From Nocardia niigatensis NBRC 100131 (GTDB lineage: Bacteria > Actinomycetota > Actinomycetes > Mycobacteriales > Mycobacteriaceae), in the NCBI RefSeq assembly GCF_000308655.1, contig NZ_BAGC01000035.1, forward strand, positions 186,001 to 250,000: 64,000 bases of DNA, read 5' to 3'. Shown in pieces: positions 43,450 through 52,524 of the stretch. The translations under genes and the position numbers were made by a program. Every line of letters starts with the position of its first letter. Within the stretch, counting starts at the first letter, position 1. The notes beneath the pieces are model-generated. The model worked only from the letters and a program-made list of their open reading frames with translations, did no database searches and was not told the DNA's origin.

Positions 43450-45045
43450 ATGGCAACCAGATCGTGGTGGGGCTGGGGAACCGTCGAGGACGCCGTCACC
43501 GGCGCCGAACGCACCGCACTCACCCAGCGGATTGCGGCCCTGATGCCCGAGGCCGACCTCAGCATCCATCGGCCGCCAGAGCTCGACACGCTCGCAATCC
43601 CGCAGCCCCGCGTTCGCGCCCCGCACGCGCTGGACGGCCTCGCCTCCTACGACACCGCCGACCGGGTGCTGCACGGGCACGGCCAGGCCTTCCGCGATAT
43701 CGTGCGCAACCTGCTGGGCCGCATCGGCGAGGTCCCCGACGTCGTCGTGCGGCCGCGCACCGAACAGGATGTCGTCGACGTCCTGGACTGGTGTACCGGC
43801 GCGGGGTTCGCGGTGATCCCCTTCGGTGGCGGCACGTCGGTGGTCGGCGGTGTCGAGCCCCGCGACTGCGCCGACTATCCCGGCACGGTCGCCCTCGACC
43901 TGACCGGTCTCGACCAGGTCCTCGAGATCGACCGGACCAGCCGTGCGGCGCGCATCCAGGCCGGAATCCTCGGGCCCGCACTCGAATCCGCGCTGCGCCC
44001 GCACGACCTGACCCTGCGGCACTTCCCGCAGTCGTTCGAGTTCTCCACTCTCGGTGGCTGGCTGGCCACGCGCGCCGGCGGACACTACGCGACCCTCTAC
44101 ACCCACATCGACGACTTGCTCGAGTCGATGCGCGTCGTCACCCCGGTCGGGGTCGGCGAATCGCGGCGGCTGCCCGGTTCCGGCGCGGGCCCCTCGCCCG
44201 ACCGCCTGTTCCTCGGCTCGGAGGGGACCCTGGGTGTCATCACCGAAGCGTGGATGCGGCTGCAGGATCGGCCCCGGTGGCGGGCCAAGGCGTCGGTGCT
44301 GTTCGACGACTACCGGGCCGCCGTGGACGCCACCCGCACCCTGGCCCAGTCCGGGCTCCATCCCGCGAACTGCCGGCTGCTCGATCCCGCCGAGGCATTC
44401 CTCAACGCCGGGGTGGCGACCGCCGGTGGCGTACTGGTCCTCGGCTTCGAATCGGCCGACCATCCCGTCGAGGACCCCCTGCGCCGCGCTCTCGAGATCT
44501 GCGCCGGGTTCGGTGGCCGCACCCGTGAGGACGAGCGCGCCGCCGCGCAGGACGACCCCTCCGAGACGTGGCGGTCGTCGTTCCTGCGCATGCCCTACCA
44601 GCGTGACGCGCTCGCCGCCCAGTCGATGATCACCGAAACCTTCGAAACCGCCTGCACCTGGGACCGATTCGAGCAGCTGCGCGCCGCCGTCGAGACCGCG
44701 GCCACCGACGCGTTCGGCTCGACCGGCGTCACCGGGGTACTGACCTGCCGGTTCACCCACGTCTATCCCGACGGGCCCGCACCCTACTTCGGGGTGTATG
44801 CCGCCGGCCGGTGGGGGAGCACCGTCGAACAGTGGGATGACATCAAAGCCGCTGTCTCCGAAGCCATTTCCGCCAACGCCGGCACCATCACCCACCATCA
44901 CGCCGTCGGGCGCGACCACCGGCCCTGGTACGACCGGCAACGACCCGGCCCGTTCGCCACCGCCCTGCGCGCCACCAAACACGCCCTCGACCCGGCATGG
45001 ATCCTCAACCCCGGCGTCCTGCTCGACCGTCACGAGCTGTCGTGA
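43450..45045 (+). CDS. FAD-binding oxidase, alkyl-dihydroxyacetonephosphate synthase-like
   Basis: 531 residues. The FAD PCMH domain has VVVRPRTEQDVVDVLDWC and PFGGGTSVVGG (pyrophosphate loop), then the substrate-domain blocks HFPQSFEFSTLGGWLATRAG and SEGTLGVITEAWMRL. Near the C-terminus ITHHHAVGRDH reproduces the HHH segment of alkyl-DHAP synthases, and DPAWILNPGVL closes the fold. True AGPS swaps an acyl for an alkyl chain in ether-lipid synthesis; actinobacterial AgpS-like proteins are largely untested. ATG at 43450 has GGAGG eight bases upstream. A TTGACG box lies near 43393. Confidence 0.88.
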   Translation: MATRSWWGWGTVEDAVTGAERTALTQRIAALMPEADLSIHRPPELDTLAIPQPRVRAPHALDGLASYDTADRVLHGHGQAFRDIVRNLLGRIGEVPDVVVRPRTEQDVVDVLDWCTGAGFAVIPFGGGTSVVGGVEPRDCADYPGTVALDLTGLDQVLEIDRTSRAARIQAGILGPALESALRPHDLTLRHFPQSFEFSTLGGWLATRAGGHYATLYTHIDDLLESMRVVTPVGVGESRRLPGSGAGPSPDRLFLGSEGTLGVITEAWMRLQDRPRWRAKASVLFDDYRAAVDATRTLAQSGLHPANCRLLDPAEAFLNAGVATAGGVLVLGFESADHPVEDPLRRALEICAGFGGRTREDERAAAQDDPSETWRSSFLRMPYQRDALAAQSMITETFETACTWDRFEQLRAAVETAATDAFGSTGVTGVLTCRFTHVYPDGPAPYFGVYAAGRWGSTVEQWDDIKAAVSEAISANAGTITHHHAVGRDHRPWYDRQRPGPFATALRATKHALDPAWILNPGVLLDRHELS

Positions 45046-45424
45046 ACAACCCGCTGCAGCGTTCTCGCCATCCGGGTCGATGCGTCGAGTTCGTCAGCGC
45101 TGCACCGGCGATCGGTCAGCGCAGGGAGTAGACGTAGCGGCTGGTCGGGATGACCCCACAGCAGATACGTCAGTTTCACTGCCACACTTACTCGAAAGTG
45201 ATCTGGACCATCGAGCTAGCTGGACAGTAGCCCCGACCAACGGACGATTAGCGGCCGCCGTCGCGCTCAGTGGGACCCACAGCGCGTCGCGCAGTCCGAG
45301 CGATCACCGCAGAGGCGCCGCCGATCCCGGCGACCGCCGGCGGCCCACGCCACCCCAGCCCGAAATCGCCCAATTCGCCCTGGAGGCAAGGAATTCCACC
45401 ATCCAGCCAGCTCACCCCTATACG
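45046..45424. other. Intergenic region between convergent genes, nothing coding seen
   Basis: 379 bases with no convincing frame on either strand. It ends with TATACGTCACCGTGAC at 45419-45434, whose core CGTCAC-C-GTGACG (45423-45435) is a perfect palindrome overlapping the tetR stop. A near-identical element lies at 58552-58567. Confidence 0.5.
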
Positions 45425-46126
45425 TCACCGTGACGCATCAGGGTGAGCGAGGGGGAGGGCCGGGGGAGCGGAGATGATGTCGATGACCGTCGCGACGATT
45501 TCACCTTCGGGATCGCGCAGGCGCGGCAACGACGCCTTGTTCTCCAACAGCGATCCGAGCGTGAGATCCACCAGTTCCGAACCGACCTGCTCGGCGGAGC
45601 TGCGGCCGCCCGGCTCGAACCACGTCCACGCCCATTGCGCGGCACCGAAAATCAGCAGACTGCGGATGCTGGTATCGACGGGATGGAAGTCACCGGAGGC
45701 GATGCCCGCCTCGAGCACGCCGCGCAGGATTCCGATGTAATACCGGCGCAGCTTGCGCCCCTCGGAATCCTCCTGCTCCTGCCCGAGTCGTGCGACCTCC
45801 CGCTGGAATGCGACGGTCCGATTCCGGTCGTGCACCTGATACAGCATGGCCGCGTGCAACAGCCCGGCCAGCTGCTCCGGCGGAGTGGCGAAGGTCGACA
45901 CAATTCGCTCCGCCTCATCGACACGGCGCCGCATATAGGAAACATGCAGAGCTTCCAGCAGGCGCGCCTTCGTGCCGTAATGGTGCACGATCAAGCCCTG
46001 CGAGATACCGAGCTCGCGTGCCACATCGCTGAAACTCGTTCCGTCATAGCCTTTCTCGGCGACGTGGCGCGTGAAAATATCGAGAATCGCGCCCGACTTG
46101 CCCGGTCCCTCCGCACGTCCATTCAT
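45425..46126 (-). CDS. TetR-family regulator, divergent from the DUF4254 gene
   Basis: 233 residues, long for the family. HTH: ILDIFTRHVAEKGYDGTSFS, then VARELGISQGLIVHHYGTKA. The C-terminal domain contains FQREVARLGQEQEDSEGRK and SLLIFGAAQWAWTWFEPGG, the latter common in FadR/KstR2-like acyl-CoA sensors of actinobacteria. ATG at 46126 has GGAGGGG eight bases upstream; a GTG at 46135 is in frame. An 18-bp palindrome lies about 70 bases upstream over the divergent promoter. Confidence 0.85.
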   Translation of the reverse strand: MNGRAEGPGKSGAILDIFTRHVAEKGYDGTSFSDVARELGISQGLIVHHYGTKARLLEALHVSYMRRRVDEAERIVSTFATPPEQLAGLLHAAMLYQVHDRNRTVAFQREVARLGQEQEDSEGRKLRRYYIGILRGVLEAGIASGDFHPVDTSIRSLLIFGAAQWAWTWFEPGGRSSAEQVGSELVDLTLGSLLENKASLPRLRDPEGEIVATVIDIISAPPALPLAHPDASR

Positions 46127-46194
46127 TGATCCCACCCCTCCTCGTCCAAATTATCGGACACCCCTGAGCTCCCGATCGACTGCTCGACCCGTCG

Positions 46195-46223
46195 TTGACT
46201 GAGTACGCAGTCAGTATTAGCAT
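46195..46223 (+). promoter_or_regulatory. Promoter with embedded palindromic operator
   Basis: TTGACT (46195-46200) and TAGCAT (46218-46223) are spaced by 17 bases, a good sigma70-type promoter reading toward the DUF4254 gene. TGACTG-AGTACG-CAGTCA at 46196-46213 is a perfect 6+6+6 inverted repeat covering the -35 box and spacer, so the divergent TetR could block it. Confidence 0.6.
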
Positions 46224-46390
46224 ATGCCGCGAGTCGCAGCGGCGCGTTCTCTACATCAACCATTCATCGCGAAAAGTTGACTTACCGCCCATGTATCAGT
46301 ACGCCTATTCCGCCGAGGCCGTCATTGAGCGACGAGCCCCCGAACACATCGCATGACCGGCGTCTCCGGCAGCCCCACGTGTGGCCACCC

Positions 46391-46909
46391 ATGAATGCGG
46401 GTGTAGCGGCCTACGGGGATGAGGCGACGGATGCGGCGTCCCTGTTGTCGCCGGATCAACTCCTGGCAGCGATCGCCGGGCGGCTCACCGAGCCGTTTCC
46501 GCTGATCGCCTGGGCCAGAGAACTCGGCGACCTGCATGCCGCGCTGATTTCGGCCGTTCTGAATCCCCGGCGGAACGCGCCGGAGGTCACCGAAGCGGCG
46601 CTGTGCGCCGATATCGCGAAGGTCATCGACAAGATCAACTCTTGGGCCGCGTCCACCGTGCGCCACAGCCGGTGCGCCCGCCGCCACACCCACACCTTCG
46701 GCGAAGTGATCAGCCACGTGGCGAAAACCTACGCCGAAGCATGGTGGACGGTCCTGCACAGCGACTGCGAAGAGCTTCGGCACTCGGCGTGGGTCCACCT
46801 CGGTGAAGTCCGCGACGGCTACGCACACCTCATCGGTGATATCCGCGCAGGCCGCGTCCAACTCCCACTGGGCTGGCGAGGCATCGGGCACACCCAGCCC
46901 GCGGAGTAA
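46391..46909 (+). CDS. DUF4254-family protein
   Basis: 172 residues, helical. The family pattern is visible: LLSPDQLLAAIAGRLTEPFP, then WARELGDLHAALISAVLNPR, ADIAKVIDKINSWAAS, HTHTFGEVISHVAKTYAEAW and the C-terminal HLGEVRDGYAHLIGDIRAGR. Nocardia and Rhodococcus carry many such proteins; their function is unknown. The usual IDRRR motif is replaced by a sequence with a Lys-Asp-Lys core. ATG 46391 is chosen by comparison with family N-termini; in-frame TTG codons at 46277 and 46325 are possible. Confidence 0.7.
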   Translation: MNAGVAAYGDEATDAASLLSPDQLLAAIAGRLTEPFPLIAWARELGDLHAALISAVLNPRRNAPEVTEAALCADIAKVIDKINSWAASTVRHSRCARRHTHTFGEVISHVAKTYAEAWWTVLHSDCEELRHSAWVHLGEVRDGYAHLIGDIRAGRVQLPLGWRGIGHTQPAE

Positions 46910-47096
46910 GGCCCGCCGCCGCGCATCACGCCCCGGCCTGGCGATGGTCCTGTAGCGATAGCTGATGAGCTCCGCGCCGACCCGCCTCCGCGCTGAGGAC
47001 AGCATCCGTACATGACCACGTTCCACGCTCACGGCACTGGCCCTCACGGGGTCGAACTGTCCTCCGGGTCCATCGCGACCCGGCCACCGGAACCGG

Positions 47097-47534
47097 TCAG
47101 GATTCGACCCTCTGCCGCAAACCGGTCAGCGTGCTGTCCACCAATCCCTTGATGACCCTGCTGCGGATGAAGCCGGGCAGCGGCAGGTTGTGATGAATGG
47201 TCAGCTGATAGGTGACGGAGGTGGTGTCCGGAGTGATTTCGTCGAGCTGATAGCGGCCTTCCTGACCGGTCTGCAACCGCCCCTGCACCATCGACCAACT
47301 CATGCCGTCATCACGGTGGCGGAACTTGAGGGTATAGCTGTCGGTGCCGACCGGCGCGGATGCCGTGAACCGGGCGGTCACCGGCAATCCGGTCCCCTCG
47401 TCGACCTCCAGTACCTCTGCCTGGCGGATCTCGGGGATCCATTCCGGCTGGCTGTTCAGGTCGCGGATCGTCGCGAGCACGGTCGCCAGCGGGGCCTGGA
47501 CCCGCACGGTCCTGGTGGCGCTATCGGTCGGCAT
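47097..47534 (-). CDS. SRPBCC-family protein coupled to adhE
   Basis: 145 residues of the START/polyketide cyclase-like fold: VRVQAPLATVLATIRDLNSQ, then PEWIPEIRQAEVLE, VTYQLTIHHNLPLPGF and a C-terminal helix ending in LRQRVES. Such proteins bind hydrophobic ligands. ATG at 47534 lies inside the last codons of adhE (14-base overlap), so translation is coupled and the product probably acts with AdhE, for example by binding a lipid or aldehyde. This link is inferred from gene arrangement. Confidence 0.82.
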   Translation of the reverse strand: MPTDSATRTVRVQAPLATVLATIRDLNSQPEWIPEIRQAEVLEVDEGTGLPVTARFTASAPVGTDSYTLKFRHRDDGMSWSMVQGRLQTGQEGRYQLDEITPDTTSVTYQLTIHHNLPLPGFIRSRVIKGLVDSTLTGLRQRVES

Positions 47535-50181
47535 GGTCACCGTCCCCGTAGTAACCGAGTCGAAGCAGAGTGGTGATCTCGCTGATCAGCGGCATCCGCG
47601 GATTGGTGCGATTACTCAGGTCCTGGAATGCGGTCATCGCCAATTCCGGTAGGGCCGTAAGGAATTCGTCCTCAGGAATCCCGATCTCGCGAAGTGTGCG
47701 CGGCATCTCGAGCCGGTCGAGCAGATCTTGCACACCCTGGAAGAGCCGGCGGCGGCTCTCTCCGGGTTCGTGCCCGCCGAAGACGATCCGCCCGAGTTCG
47801 GCGTACTTCTCGGGGGCCACATAGGCCGAGTAGCCGGGAGCGGGCATGAACTTCGTCGGCAGTGCGGCGTTGTAGCGCAGGGTGTGCGGCAGGAAGACAC
47901 CGTTCGCACGGCCGTGGGCGATGCCGAACCGGGCGCCGACAGCGTGGGCCAGAGCATGGTTGGTGCCGACGAAGGCATTGGAAAAGGCCAGGCCGGCCAG
48001 CGTGGCGGCATTGGCCATATCGGTGCGGGCGGGCAGATCCCGGGGATCGTCGCAGGCTCGGGGAAGCGCCTCGAAGATCAGCCGCGCCGCCTGCACACAG
48101 AAGGCATCGGTATAGGGCGAGGCGAAGACCGAGGCCAGGGCCTCGAGGGCGTGGGTGAGGGCGTCGATACCGGTGTCGGCGGTCAGGGTCCGCGGCATGG
48201 AGACGGTGAGCAGCGGGTCCACGATCGCCATATCGGGCGCCAGCGAATAGTCGACCAATGTTTCCTTACGGTCTTCCAAGGTCAGCACCGCCGCGGGCGA
48301 GACCTCCGATCCGGTGCCCGCGGTGGTCGGCACCGCCACCAGCCGCACCCTGTGCGGATCCTGGGGGTAGTCGGCCATGCGCTTGCGCGGATCGAGGAAC
48401 GGCAAAGTGAGTTCCGACAGATCCTTCTCGGGGTGCTCGTAGAACAGGCGGATCGCCTTGGCCGCGTCGATCACCGATCCGCCGCCTACGGCGATGAGCA
48501 GGTCGGGCTGGTATGTCTCGAGCAATTCGACGCCGCGCCGGATGGTGGCCTCGCCCGGCTCCGGCTCGACCTCGCTGAAAACCTTGATGTGCCGGGCGCG
48601 CAGTTTGCCGCGGAATTCATCCACCACGCCGCGCTCGTCGCTCAGCGCGTCGGTGATGATGACGACGCTGTCGCAGTCGAGATCCCGCAGGTTCTCGAGC
48701 GCCCCCGCATTGAAGAACGTGTTCGACGGAACCCGGAACCACTGGGGCGGGCTGCGCCGATGCGAGACCGTCTTGATGTTGAGCAACTGTACGTAGTTGA
48801 CGTTCTCGGTGGTGCTCGAACCGCCCCACGTACCACAGCCGAGGGAGAAGGTCGGGGTGAGGTTGTTGTAGATCCCGCCGAGTGCCCCGACCGCGGTGGG
48901 CGCGTTGACCAGGATCCGCCCGGTGCGCACGGCCAGGCTGTAGGCGTCGACGACAGCCTTGTCGTTGGCGTAGATCGCCGAGGTGTGCCCGAGGCCGCCG
49001 TGTTCGGTGACGAGGACCGCGGCATCGATGGCGTGCTGGACGTCGCGGGCACGCACGAGCCCGAGAACCGGCATCAGCTTCTCGCGCACCAGCGGATGTG
49101 CGTCAAGTTGGTCGAGGTCGGCCGGCAGCGGCGCGAGGAGAATCTTGACCGACGGGTCCACGCCGAATCCGGCGCGGGCGGCCAGGTCGGGCGCCTGGCG
49201 GCCGAGAGCCTCGAGGTTGGCCGTGTCGCCGCAGCCGAACGCGAATTCCGCGATGGCATCGGACTGTTCCTCGGTGAGCAGGTGCGCGCCCATCCGCTCG
49301 AATTCGGCGACGGTGGCGTCGTAGATCGCGTCGTCGATGATGCAGGTCTGCTCGGCGGGGCAGATCACCGATGCGTCGAAGGTCTTCGAGATCAAAATGT
49401 CGACGACGGCGGCCCTGATGTCGGCCGTTCGATGCAGGTAGATGGGTGCGTTGCCGGGACCGACACCCAGCACGGGCTTTCCGGCCGCGTTGGCCAGGGC
49501 GACGATCTTCTGGCCACCGGTCACCCAGATGAAGTCGACCCCCGGATGCTTGAACAGATAGTGGGTCACCTCGTGGGCGGCGTCGGGAATCACCTGCAGC
49601 GCACCTGCGGGTAAACCCACCGCTTCGCCGGCTCGCCGAAGGATCTCGACAGTGCGTTCACACGACCGCACGGCGACGGGCGAGGGCCGGAAGAGGATCG
49701 CGTTGCGCGTCTTGGCGGCGACGATCGCCTTGTATAGCACGGTGGATGTCGGATTGGTAACCGGGGTGACGGCCAACACCACTCCGATCGGATCGGCGAT
49801 GCGAACGATGCTGCGCTCGACGTCCTCCTCGATCACGCCCACGGACTTCTTGTCGCGCAGATAGTCGTAGAGGAACTCGGTGGCGACATAGTTCTTGACG
49901 ACCTTGTCCTCGAACACGCCGAAACCGGTCTCCTCGATGGCCACCTGCGCCAGCTCGGCCGCCGCCCTGATCCCGGCGCGGGCCATCGCCTCGACGATCG
50001 CATCGACCTGCTGCTGATCGAGTTCGCGAAACGCCTTGGCCGCGGCACTCGCCGTGTCGACCATTGCGTCCACCTCGGCGAACCGGGCCGGGCCGCGATC
50101 GGCCACAGCGGCGTCGGCGGTGGCTGCGTCACTGCTGCGATCGACGGCCTGAGCTTCGGTACCGATCCGGATGTCGGTCAT
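47521..50181 (-). CDS. adhE: Bifunctional acetaldehyde-CoA / alcohol dehydrogenase (AdhE type)
   Basis: 886 residues, close to the 891 of E. coli AdhE. The N-terminal aldehyde dehydrogenase half (about 35-450) has AVTPVTNPTST, IWVTGGQKIV and the catalytic Cys274 in VICPAEQT. The C-terminal iron-dependent alcohol dehydrogenase half (about 460-870) has IAVGGGSVIDAAKAI, PTTAGTGSEVSP and NHALAHAVGARFGIAHGRAN with iron-binding His residues. It interconverts acyl-CoA, aldehyde and alcohol with NAD(H). ATG at 50181 is preceded by GAGAAG. AdhE is a fermentation enzyme, so its presence in a mainly aerobic lineage is notable; a role with longer aldehydes or under low oxygen is possible. Confidence 0.93.
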   Translation of the reverse strand: MTDIRIGTEAQAVDRSSDAATADAAVADRGPARFAEVDAMVDTASAAAKAFRELDQQQVDAIVEAMARAGIRAAAELAQVAIEETGFGVFEDKVVKNYVATEFLYDYLRDKKSVGVIEEDVERSIVRIADPIGVVLAVTPVTNPTSTVLYKAIVAAKTRNAILFRPSPVAVRSCERTVEILRRAGEAVGLPAGALQVIPDAAHEVTHYLFKHPGVDFIWVTGGQKIVALANAAGKPVLGVGPGNAPIYLHRTADIRAAVVDILISKTFDASVICPAEQTCIIDDAIYDATVAEFERMGAHLLTEEQSDAIAEFAFGCGDTANLEALGRQAPDLAARAGFGVDPSVKILLAPLPADLDQLDAHPLVREKLMPVLGLVRARDVQHAIDAAVLVTEHGGLGHTSAIYANDKAVVDAYSLAVRTGRILVNAPTAVGALGGIYNNLTPTFSLGCGTWGGSSTTENVNYVQLLNIKTVSHRRSPPQWFRVPSNTFFNAGALENLRDLDCDSVVIITDALSDERGVVDEFRGKLRARHIKVFSEVEPEPGEATIRRGVELLETYQPDLLIAVGGGSVIDAAKAIRLFYEHPEKDLSELTLPFLDPRKRMADYPQDPHRVRLVAVPTTAGTGSEVSPAAVLTLEDRKETLVDYSLAPDMAIVDPLLTVSMPRTLTADTGIDALTHALEALASVFASPYTDAFCVQAARLIFEALPRACDDPRDLPARTDMANAATLAGLAFSNAFVGTNHALAHAVGARFGIAHGRANGVFLPHTLRYNAALPTKFMPAPGYSAYVAPEKYAELGRIVFGGHEPGESRRRLFQGVQDLLDRLEMPRTLREIGIPEDEFLTALPELAMTAFQDLSNRTNPRMPLISEITTLLRLGYYGDGDHADR

Positions 50182-50445
50182 GAGATCTTCTCGAATCGGA
50201 GATTCTCGGTTTGAAGGCACTTATCGGTGACAGTACTCGCGCTCTCCGGCGTTGACTGCGGTCTTTGGGCCCCATGATTCACACAAACTGCCGAAACCCG
50301 CCCAACCGGAAGCGGGGGACACCCCGACCCAACACCTGGACTCACGCAACCACAGCCATGAACCACTCGAAGACCAAGAGCCACAGGGCCACACACCCGG
50401 GGGAAGCCTTGCCAGCACCCCAGCTTGCGTTCCCTATTACTCAGT

Positions 50446-50841
50446 TTAGTTGGTGCGCAGGTGCCCGAATGTCAGTATCGGCCGAAGGCGCAGAGTCCAG
50501 CTGCCGCCTGTGCGCACCGGGGTCGGCTGGCACAGCAATGCCCGGCGAAACGCCACCGGCAGCGGGGCGCCCTGGGCGTAGCGGTCATACATCGCGGCCA
50601 GCACCGTGCCGCAGTGCTCATCGCTCAAATCCCAGAGTCCGCCCAGCACGAACGACGCGCCCGCGAGCAGGCATGCCAGTGACGCGACCAGGGACCGCGA
50701 GGATTCCGGTGAGCGCGCCGACCAGCAACATCCGAGGCTGACCGCGCGAGGCAGTGGCAGTTCGAGCAACTCGAGCATCGCGGTACGCTCGGTGCCGAAG
50801 TCGATCTCGAATTCGAATCCTTCCGAGCGGGATCCATGCAC
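50446..50841 (-). pseudogene. Remnant of a CHAT-domain protein (C-terminal end)
   Basis: Within this frame AGASFVLGGLWDLSDEHCGT followed by MYDRYAQGAPLPVAFRRALL is the typical C-terminal core of CHAT domains (caspase-like proteases of the clan CD group). The upstream Cys block that should precede it is replaced by unrelated sequence (CCWSARSPESSRSL), and no start or longer intact frame exists. I infer the decayed 3' end of a CHAT-domain gene. Such genes occur in signalling and phage-defence systems, but this copy cannot be functional. Confidence 0.65.
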
Positions 50842-52191
50842 GACCGCATCTCAGTATCGCCGTCGCGCCCGCGACACTCGAGCGAATTGCCGAAGCCGAC
50901 CCAGCGGCACGCATTTCCACTGTTCTCGACACCTGCGCGGTGAGGCCCGCACCGGGAAGTGCAGCGGCGTGCCGATGCAGTGCCGAACCCGGCTGATGCC
51001 GGCCGCCTTGCCGGGATGCGATTGCCTTGGTGTCTCGGTTCGGTGCCCGGTCGCTGCTCCCCATTGGTCCTCAAACGCTGGAACAGCGATCTGCCCAAAT
51101 CGGGTCGACCGGTGAGCAGCACAGCGGGCATGCCGGATCCGCAGAGCGGTGGTCCTGCTCGAGATCGGTGTTTGTGCGGCGCAACGACTTCCGGTCCTCG
51201 TGATTTGCCGGTGCCGAAGATCCCCACAGCCCGGCGCTGGGAGGGTTGGCCTGGGTCAAGGCATCCATCGACGCGGTTGGTGGTGTCAATGTGGCCGGAG
51301 CCGGGGACTTTTGACAACGTGGCGCTTCCACCGCTGAGTGCAATCGGCCGGCACGGGTCTGCCCGTCGACGATCTGCTCTGATGTCAGCCGAGGTCCGAT
51401 CCGAGGCCGAAGTCGCTGCCGCACTCACGATCCCGACCCCGGTCGCCCACCCTTCTTGAACGCACAGGGAACGGTACCTTCTCCACAGCACAAAACGTCC
51501 CACGAACTCACACTGCCGATCACACAGTGCACGCCGGAGACTTCGCCCACGCGATCTCCGCAGCCGACTGCCCTTTCGTCGTCGAGAGCTACGTGCGCAG
51601 ATCGTTGCGGCTGCGGCGGAGGCGTCTGTTGAACTCGACGGACCGGATGTCTGCTGTCGCTGATTGGGCGGTGGGCGTCGCAATCCCCACTGGCCCGATG
51701 CGTCAGTCGTCTTGATCAGGATGCCTGCGGCGTGCCCGATCTGCGCGTCGGTGATTGCCGGGGTGCTGGTTTCGTTGAGGATTTCCGGTGATCCCTGCCA
51801 GGGGCCGACTTCGGTGGCCAGGTTCACGACGCCTTGGTTGTGTCCGGTTCGCCCTCATCACGCACAGCCGCACATGAAACCACCAGCGCCACAACAACGC
51901 CCACGATTCACCAAACAGTCGGGCGGTCTCGAGTCCCGGCCGGGCGTAAGCGCCGGATTCCGGCCGGTTGCGCCTTTCGAGCGACGCCGAATCGCCTGAT
52001 AGATCAGCGGCACGGCACCACCCCCAGACCCACGCAAGCGCGGCCTCGTGGGTGGCCGGCACAGTGATGACCATGACAGGTAGCCGTTACGAAGTCACGG
52101 CTGTCGTCATGATCATCACGACGTCAGATGCCGAGATTCACCAGCCGAACGCGTGGCGCGACTGTTCGCGCCGCCAGTCTCGCACCCCGAA
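50842..52191. other. Long degenerate region, no intact gene
   Basis: About 1.35 kb with many short frames on both strands and no good ribosome-binding site. On the minus strand isolated protein-like pieces occur, for example MNLATEVGPWQGSPEILNE near 51770-51827 and VITVPATHEAALAWVWGWCR near 52010-52074, in different frames. They may be upstream parts of the decayed CHAT gene or other lost genes. I see no repeat, tRNA or mobile-element end here. The 264 bases from 50182 to 50445, upstream of adhE, hold nothing recognisable. Confidence 0.4.
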
Positions 52192-52470
52192 TCAGGAGGC
52201 GGGCTTGGGCTGGCCCAGTTTGCCGACGCCGGTGACCAGATCGAGGATGTTGACCATGGCGTGGGTGCCGCCGTCGAGCGCCGAGCTGCCGGAGTCGAGC
52301 ATGGCGGAACCGGAGGACGAACCAGCCGAACCCGAGGACGAGCCGGCGTCAGCCGAACCCGCGCTCAGCCCGGTGGCGGGGGAGCCGGCAGCGGAGGCCG
52401 CCGCGACCGGGCCGAGGAACAGGGCGGCGGCAGAGAGGGTGGCGGCGGCAATGAGCTTGCGAGAGAACAT
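52192..52470 (-). CDS. Small secreted Ser/Gly/Ala-rich protein
   Basis: 92 residues. MFSRKLIAAATLSAAALFL followed by GPVAAASAAG is a standard Sec signal peptide with an AxA cleavage site near residue 29. The mature part is mostly Ser, Gly and Ala with repeats of GSS and GSA, ending in a more ordered ALDGGTHAMVNILDLVTGVG. The ATG at 52470 has AAGGA about 11 bases upstream. No domain was recognised. AT-rich sequence upstream may contain its promoter. Confidence 0.6.
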   Translation of the reverse strand: MFSRKLIAAATLSAAALFLGPVAAASAAGSPATGLSAGSADAGSSSGSAGSSSGSAMLDSGSSALDGGTHAMVNILDLVTGVGKLGQPKPAS

Positions 52471-52524
52471 GTATGAAGTCTTCCTTTCACAGACAGATAA
52501 CGACGCCATCACGGCGCACACCAA

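Noticed and set aside
50625-51827. A 400-codon minus-strand frame in the gene-poor region
   Set aside because: Mostly Arg/Ser-rich filler; protein-like pieces are scattered among frames, so I treat it as degenerate DNA rather than a gene.
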